This document shows, piece after piece, positions 59,178 through 64,000 of a stretch of 64,000 nt of DNA. Where the stretch lies: NCBI RefSeq assembly GCF_001306145.1, contig NZ_LGKO01000006.1:124001-188000 (forward strand). The letters are read 5' to 3'. The notes below the pieces were generated by a model that saw only the letters and a program-made list of their open reading frames with translations, ran no database searches and was not told where the DNA came from. Source of the stretch: Thermanaerothrix daxensis. Lineage in GTDB: Bacteria > Chloroflexota > Anaerolineae > Anaerolineales > Anaerolineaceae. Each line of letters opens with the position of its first letter. Within the stretch, counting starts at the first letter, position 1. Both the position numbers and the translations under genes were made by a program.

Positions 59178-62017
59178 CGCACGCGGAAGCGGAGCACCCC
59201 CGAGGAAGCGCGATTGCCGGCCAGGTCTTCGGCCAGCACTTCCAGGGTGTGTTCGCCGCGGGTGGCTTTCCACACCAGGATGTAGGGAGGGGTGCGGTTT
59301 TCACCCACCTCGCGCCCATCTACCTGCCAGATCACGCGGCGCACGCCGTAGGCATCCCTGGCCTCGGCATACAGGCTGAGCATCCCGTTGGTGGGCAATA
59401 GGAGATCCTGGCCGGGAGCGGGGAGGCGCACCTCCACCTGAGGCGGCGTGTTATCCACGGTCACCTGGAGCAGGGCCGTCTCGACGCGCTGATCCAGGTG
59501 CACGAGCGTCAGGCGCAGGATGTAGAGGCCCTCGGGCAGGCCGCGGGTGTCCCAGGTGGCCAGCACTCCCTCCTCCACCGGCCCACTGCTGGCCGGGGTG
59601 AGGGTCACCCAGGCGCGCGGGTTGAGGCCCTCGCCCACCTGAATGCGATACTCGGCAAAATCGGGGGCGGTGGCCGTGCCGCGCAGGGTGACCGTACCGC
59701 GCACGTAGGCAAACGGCGCGGGCTGGCTGAAGCGCACCTGCGGGTTGGTGGAGGGGTTTTGGATGTTATCGTACTGGGTGGGAGGGAGCGGCAAGCCGGC
59801 CTGCGCGGCCCAGGCGCTGACCTCGGGCGGGACAACCAAATAAACGCGCTCTTCCACCAGTTCCGGAGGGGTGAAGGCGGTGGCCAGGCGCCCGGTCTCG
59901 CGGTTGATCGGGTAGCGGCGGTAGAGCGTATCGTACTGGGTGGGCTGGTTTTCGCTGAGGAAGATCTCGCGCACCACCTGGGGACAATCAGGGGTGGGGA
60001 GCAACCCGGACGGATCGCACACATTCACCAGGGTCAGCCCCGGCGGAGCGGTCCAATCGCTGGCCGGCACCTCGCGGTGCAGGTATTGCATCAGGCCGTG
60101 CCACAAGGCAGCGGCCAGGCGGGGATTGAGCGCAGTGCCGCCGGCACCGGGGCGGTAGCCCACCCACACCGCTACCAGGTAGTGCGGGGTGTATCCCACC
60201 GCCCAGGCGGTCTGTCCATCGGCCACCTGGCCCAATTTGGCCGCCGCCGGGCGCCCCAGGTCCAGCCAATCCGGACTGCCGAGGCGCTGACGGCGGGCTT
60301 CGCCGTCGCTGAGCACGTGGTGTACCAGGTAGGCCAGTTGTGCGCTGATCAGTGGGCGCACCTGGGCCGGTTCTCCCTGCATCCACAGCACCCCATCGCT
60401 CCCTTCCAGGCGGCGCAGGGCCAGGGGCTGTGATTCCGGCCAGCCCGGCAGGCGGTAGCCCAGCCCCAGAGTGGCCAAAGGCAGATACGCCTGAGCCACC
60501 TCCGGGAGGGTGAGGGGGGCACCCTGGGTGAGGAAGGCGGCAGCGTCGCCGACGGTCAGGGGTACGCCCAGCGTGCGAACGGTTTGCGCCACGGTCGGTA
60601 CGCCGATTTGCTCCAGCAGGCGGGTCAGCGCACCGGCATCATCGCCCGCCAGTGCCAGGCGCAAGCGTTCCGGGCCGTGGTAGCGGGAGGTGGCGAGGGG
60701 GCTTTCGTCGGAGGTCGGGGGCACATCCCACACCAGGCTGGCCGGGCTCATCCCACGGGCAAAGGCCGAGAGTGCCAGGAAGGGGGTGAGCAGGCTGCCG
60801 GTGGGGCGGCGGCTCAGGTTGGAAGTGGGCAGGCCACGGGCGTCTACCTCCACCAGCGCCAGCATCTCGCCGCTGGTCACATCCACCACCACAGCGCCGC
60901 CGGCCAGCTCCTCGGGGTGTGCGGGCCAGAGCGCGCTGGGCAGGGTGGGCAGGTCGCGGGCGGCCTCGCAGGTGGGGTCTTCTGCGGCGGCCACAGCCCC
61001 CAGGCTCTGGAAATAAGCGCGTAGCGCGCAGGTGACCTGCTGCTGTAAGGCCTCATCCAGGGTGGTGAGCAGGCGCAGCCCGCCCCGTTCGAGCACCTCT
61101 GGCGGGTAGTTCTCGGCCAGGGCCGCCTGGACCTGGTGGATGAAGGCATCGGTCGAGGCAGGGGGCACCTCACGGCGCGGGAGCAGGGTGGGGGGATGCT
61201 GGCGGGCCTGCTCGTAGGTGGGCAGGTCAATCACACCGGCGCCCAGCAGGCGTTCCAACACCTGCCGCTGGCGCTCCAGCGCCCCCTCGGGGGTATCCAG
61301 GGGGTTGAGGGCAGGGCTTTCCAGCGCCGCTAGGAGCAGAGCCACCTCACCCGCATCCAGGTGGGTGGCCGTTTTACCCAGGTAGCGCCGTGCGGCGGCT
61401 TCGGCGCCGTAGGTTTGGGGGCCGAAGCGGGCGCTGTTGAGGTACCACGCCAGCACCTGCGCTCGCCCGTAGTGCGTCACCGTCTGCCAGGCCAGCAGGC
61501 GCATGCGCAGGGTGCGGCGCAGGGAAGGCGGTTCGCGCCAGAGCAGCAGGTCGCTCACCAGGCGCTCGGCGAGGGTCTGAGGAGCGGGGTCCAGGGAAAG
61601 GGCGAAGCCGGGGCTGGTCCAGAAATCGGGTTGGGTGAGCGCCAGGGTGGCCTGCACCAGGAGCGGACTGAACGCCTCCGATGAACCGGGGTCCACACTG
61701 CGGAAGGTGCGCGCACCCACGCCGCCATCCAGGGCGGCCAGCAGGTGGGTGCCGGTGCGGTCGTAGAAGCGGGTGGGCTGGGTGAGCGTCCCCGTGGAGG
61801 GGGCCAGCAGGGTTTCCAGGGCTTCTACCGGGGGCAAATCGGCGGTCAGCGCCGCATAGGCAAACGCCAGGGTGAGGCTGAGCAGTGCCAGAACAAGGCT
61901 GAGGACCAGTGCCAGCCCGATGCCAGCGCGCAGAGCCCGGTGGCTGGGGCTGCGTCGCTGAACGGCCTGACGCTGCCGGCGGGCTTTGAGCCAGTGGTGC
62001 ACCCACAATGCGCGCAT
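59174..62017 (-). CDS. Penicillin-binding-protein 1-like protein without catalytic residues
   Basis: A 947-residue bitopic membrane protein: short basic N-terminus, one membrane anchor (~32-56), a GT51-like region (~75-250), a transpeptidase-like region (~370-640) and a C-terminal beta-sandwich segment. The fold landmarks are kept (FWTSPGF; SARFGPQTYGAEAAARRYLGK; AWAVGYTPHYLVAVWVGY) but active-site residues are lost: ED of the glycosyltransferase is TQ (128-129), the KIxE Glu is Met172, SxxK is S408-L-L-T411, and KTG is K594-L-G596-Q. It may be a structural cell-envelope protein. It is followed by nothing on its strand. Confidence 0.75.
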   Translation of the reverse strand: MRALWVHHWLKARRQRQAVQRRSPSHRALRAGIGLALVLSLVLALLSLTLAFAYAALTADLPPVEALETLLAPSTGTLTQPTRFYDRTGTHLLAALDGGVGARTFRSVDPGSSEAFSPLLVQATLALTQPDFWTSPGFALSLDPAPQTLAERLVSDLLLWREPPSLRRTLRMRLLAWQTVTHYGRAQVLAWYLNSARFGPQTYGAEAAARRYLGKTATHLDAGEVALLLAALESPALNPLDTPEGALERQRQVLERLLGAGVIDLPTYEQARQHPPTLLPRREVPPASTDAFIHQVQAALAENYPPEVLERGGLRLLTTLDEALQQQVTCALRAYFQSLGAVAAAEDPTCEAARDLPTLPSALWPAHPEELAGGAVVVDVTSGEMLALVEVDARGLPTSNLSRRPTGSLLTPFLALSAFARGMSPASLVWDVPPTSDESPLATSRYHGPERLRLALAGDDAGALTRLLEQIGVPTVAQTVRTLGVPLTVGDAAAFLTQGAPLTLPEVAQAYLPLATLGLGYRLPGWPESQPLALRRLEGSDGVLWMQGEPAQVRPLISAQLAYLVHHVLSDGEARRQRLGSPDWLDLGRPAAAKLGQVADGQTAWAVGYTPHYLVAVWVGYRPGAGGTALNPRLAAALWHGLMQYLHREVPASDWTAPPGLTLVNVCDPSGLLPTPDCPQVVREIFLSENQPTQYDTLYRRYPINRETGRLATAFTPPELVEERVYLVVPPEVSAWAAQAGLPLPPTQYDNIQNPSTNPQVRFSQPAPFAYVRGTVTLRGTATAPDFAEYRIQVGEGLNPRAWVTLTPASSGPVEEGVLATWDTRGLPEGLYILRLTLVHLDQRVETALLQVTVDNTPPQVEVRLPAPGQDLLLPTNGMLSLYAEARDAYGVRRVIWQVDGREVGENRTPPYILVWKATRGEHTLEVLAEDLAGNRASSGVLRFRVR

Positions 62018-62026
62018 CGGCTGCCC

Positions 62027-63808
62027 TCAGCGGATGGCGGTAGCCGCACGGGTGGGGGTGGCTTTGGGCGGGGTGCCGGTGGGGGTCGCAGAATACAGCG
62101 GGGTGGGTGTGGGGGTGGCCAGGCGGGCCAGGGCCGCCTGTGCCTGGGCACGCCAGGCGGCGGGCATGGCCGTCTCGGGCAGGGCCAGCAGGCGCTGCCA
62201 ATCGGCGTAGGCCGCGCGGGGGTCAAGGGACTCAACGGCCTGGGCGCGCCAGTAGTAGATGGCCGCCTTGTCCGCCTCACTGCGTGCCAGCCCTTCGCTC
62301 TTGCTCAACTGCATGTAGGCATCGCCGTAAGCCTGCAGCCCCAACAGGGCGCGCCCGAGGCCCAGGCTGGCCGCCAAGGAGCGCGGGTTGAGGTTCAGCG
62401 CGGCCTTGAAATCTTCCAGGGCGTCTGCGTAGTTACCGGCTTCCAGGTTGACCTCGCCGCGTTGCAGCCACAGGGCCAAGTTCAGGCGGTCGGTGGCCAG
62501 GGCGCGGTCGAGCAGGGCTAGCGCTGGCCCGGTACGCCCCTCGCGGGCATAGGCCTGCGCCAGCCAGCCCAGGGCCTCTACGTCGGGGGAGGGCGGGCCG
62601 TAGGTCAGGTACACCTCCAGGGGAGGAATGGCCTGTGCAGGCCGGTCCTGGAGCAGGTAGATCTGCCCCAACAGGCGGTATGCCGGCAGCAGCGCCAGGT
62701 CACGTTGCAGGGCTTCCTGCACCTGGCGCAGGGCCTCATCCAGGTCGTTGGCCTGCAGGGCGATCCAGCCGCGGTAGTAAGCCACCAGCGGGGAATCCGG
62801 CAGTTGGGCGGCTGCCTGCTCCAGCTGGCGGGTGGCTTCGGCGAGGTCATTCTGTTCGGCAGCCAGCATGGCCAGTTCCAGGTGCGCCTCGGCCAGGTTG
62901 GGATCCAGGCGCAGTGCCTCTTCCAGGTTGCGGAGGACCTCTTTTTCGGAATTGGGCGCGCTCTTGCGCAGAGCGCGGGCACGCCCCAGGTAGGCCGGGG
63001 CATAGGTTTTATCGGTCTGGACGGCCTGGTTGTAGGCCTGCAAAGCCTGGGTGTAAGCCCCCCGGCTCAGGTAGATATCCCCGATGAGGGTGTAGATATC
63101 GGCGGCGGGTTGAATCTGAGCCGCCTGATCCAGGTACTGGATGGCGCGGTTGTAATCTCCGCGCTCAAAGGCGCGCAGGCCCAGGCCGTACGCCTCGATG
63201 ATCGGGTGTGGGGTACGCCCATAAGCCGGGGTGGGGGTGTAAGTGGCGGCGAGGGCGGCCCAGGGCGGGGTGATGGTGGGGGTGAAGGCGGGGTTGGGAG
63301 TGGCGGCGGTCTGCGCCTGGGGCAGAGGGGTGGCGGTGGGCAAGGGCTGGAACGAGATGGCGGGGCGGGTGGGTTGGGCGCGCTGACGCAGCCGGTTGAC
63401 GCTGAAAACGCCCAGCGTCACCAGGGCGACGACCAGAAGGACCAGACCGCCGTAGAGGGCGATGCGCCGCCACAGGTGGTGGGTGGCTTCATCGCGCGGC
63501 TTTTCCAGTTCAACCTGCCAGGAGCGGCGTTGCAGGGCTGCCGGGACCACCAGGCGCTCATCGCGCGGTAGGGCCCCCATGAGAATCAAACCGCGCCGCG
63601 CATCCAGGTTATCGGGATCCAGGCGCAGGACCTCGCGCAGGCAGTAGAGGCGCTCTTTGGACGTCTCCACGGCGGCGCTCATCCACAGCCAGTACTCCGG
63701 TTGGTTGGGGTCGCGGCGCAGCAGCCGGGTCAGCAGGTCGCGCGCACGGGCGCGCTGCCCCTGGGCCAGAGCGGTGCGCACTTCTTCGAGGATCTTTTCA
63801 TCGGCCAT
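62027..63808 (-). CDS. TPR-repeat membrane protein
   Basis: A 593-residue protein. A cytoplasmic TPR-like N-terminus (IEEVRTALAQGQRARARDLLTRLLRRDPNQPEYWLWMSAAVE-type helices) leads to one membrane segment (GLVLLVVALVTLGVFSVNRL), a Pro/Thr-rich linker, then about ten TPR motifs on the far side (e.g. PAADIYTLIGDIYLSRGAYTQALQAYN), ending with another Pro/Thr tail. TPRs bind partner proteins. It stops nine bases before the penicillin-binding-protein-like gene, so the two are co-transcribed and may form one envelope complex. The start is the ATG at 63808. Confidence 0.85.
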   Translation of the reverse strand: MADEKILEEVRTALAQGQRARARDLLTRLLRRDPNQPEYWLWMSAAVETSKERLYCLREVLRLDPDNLDARRGLILMGALPRDERLVVPAALQRRSWQVELEKPRDEATHHLWRRIALYGGLVLLVVALVTLGVFSVNRLRQRAQPTRPAISFQPLPTATPLPQAQTAATPNPAFTPTITPPWAALAATYTPTPAYGRTPHPIIEAYGLGLRAFERGDYNRAIQYLDQAAQIQPAADIYTLIGDIYLSRGAYTQALQAYNQAVQTDKTYAPAYLGRARALRKSAPNSEKEVLRNLEEALRLDPNLAEAHLELAMLAAEQNDLAEATRQLEQAAAQLPDSPLVAYYRGWIALQANDLDEALRQVQEALQRDLALLPAYRLLGQIYLLQDRPAQAIPPLEVYLTYGPPSPDVEALGWLAQAYAREGRTGPALALLDRALATDRLNLALWLQRGEVNLEAGNYADALEDFKAALNLNPRSLAASLGLGRALLGLQAYGDAYMQLSKSEGLARSEADKAAIYYWRAQAVESLDPRAAYADWQRLLALPETAMPAAWRAQAQAALARLATPTPTPLYSATPTGTPPKATPTRAATAIR

Positions 63809-64000
63809 TCTGGTGAAAAGTGTAGCACAGCCCGCCCGCAGGGGCAAGATGAGGTGCCCCAGTTCTGCTCTGGCAGGAGAAGCCAGGAGCCGCGGCATTG
63901 TGCCGTCTCGATTGTGAAAATTAGATGAAAAAATGGTGATAAAACCATGACAGTCACCTTACAGAATCCTAAGGATGGCTTGACAGTTGGGCCGGCTTTC
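63809..64000. other. Intergenic region at the right edge
   Basis: AT-rich stretch with the promoter region of the minus-strand TPR/penicillin-binding-protein operon. On the plus strand a TTGACA lies at 63979-63984, possibly the -35 of a gene beyond the window. The motif TCCTAAGG is seen at 63968-63975 and also at 31790-31797, upstream of another promoter; I do not know whether it has meaning. Confidence 0.4.

Overview
The window looks like a chromosomal segment of a GC-rich bacterium of the Chloroflexota, most likely Anaerolineae. This is inferred from gene content and style, not from a marker gene. The clues are many lipoproteins with Pro/Thr linkers after the lipobox cysteine, LysM-M23 lipoproteins in tandem, a tungstate transporter, carboxypeptidase Taq, myo-inositol-phosphate synthase, PATAN-domain/small-GTPase pairs, and several genes whose -10 box lies only about 6-8 bases before the start codon. 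I see no rRNA, tRNA or CRISPR array.

Layout. 1-2910: end of a ModE-like regulator, then a tungstate ABC transporter. 2901-9186 (minus): an operon of sugar-acid-type dehydrogenases, a DUF115 protein, two family-2 glycosyltransferases and a DUF1232 protein. A lower-GC membrane glycosyltransferase sits between the two glycosyltransferases, bounded by a 24-bp direct repeat. 9187-11600: two convergent genes, each preceded by a fluoride riboswitch with a terminator. The products are a DUF6062-type Cys/His protein and an MFS permease ending in a CBS-like segment. 11676-19562: gatC, gatA, YccF, an M3 peptidase, an acylneuraminate cytidylyltransferase-like enzyme, a degenerate DNA-methylase-like protein and a YceI lipoprotein. 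19670-26938: ino1, a polysaccharide deacetylase, a HIT protein and three tandem LysM/M23 lipoproteins. 26954-31734: surE, a B12-binding radical SAM protein with an apparent late amber codon, and two lipoproteins. 31943-36014: PATAN protein, small GTPase, hydrolase, V4R-like protein and a beta-helix protein. 36135-47506: recF, def, a cyclic-nucleotide/PH membrane protein, ppk2, carboxypeptidase Taq, serA, a TspO-like protein, a repeat lipoprotein, a half-size chromate transporter, a NifU-domain protein and a Crp-like sensor.

47662-53891 (minus) is a complete sgc-like phosphotransferase operon: DeoR regulator, an unknown gene, EIIB, EIIC, an M42 peptidase (SgcX), SgcQ, an epimerase (SgcE) and EIIA. 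It is driven by a good sigma-70 promoter that overlaps two repeated TTCGAACA-type operators. At 53912-56634 a lower-GC two-gene cassette lies between two copies of a 144-bp promoter-plus-gene-start repeat. It holds a beta-class DNA methyltransferase translationally coupled to a protein with HhH-GPD glycosylase and iron-sulfur-loop features, so a glycosylase-based restriction-modification system is a serious possibility. 56569-59177 is a self-regulated ABC export cassette. 59174-63808 encodes a penicillin-binding-protein homologue that has lost every catalytic motif I could check, and a TPR membrane protein.

The best candidates for undescribed biology are the two-gene fluoride-responsive locus (9275-11591) and the methyltransferase/HhH-GPD pair (54146-56280).
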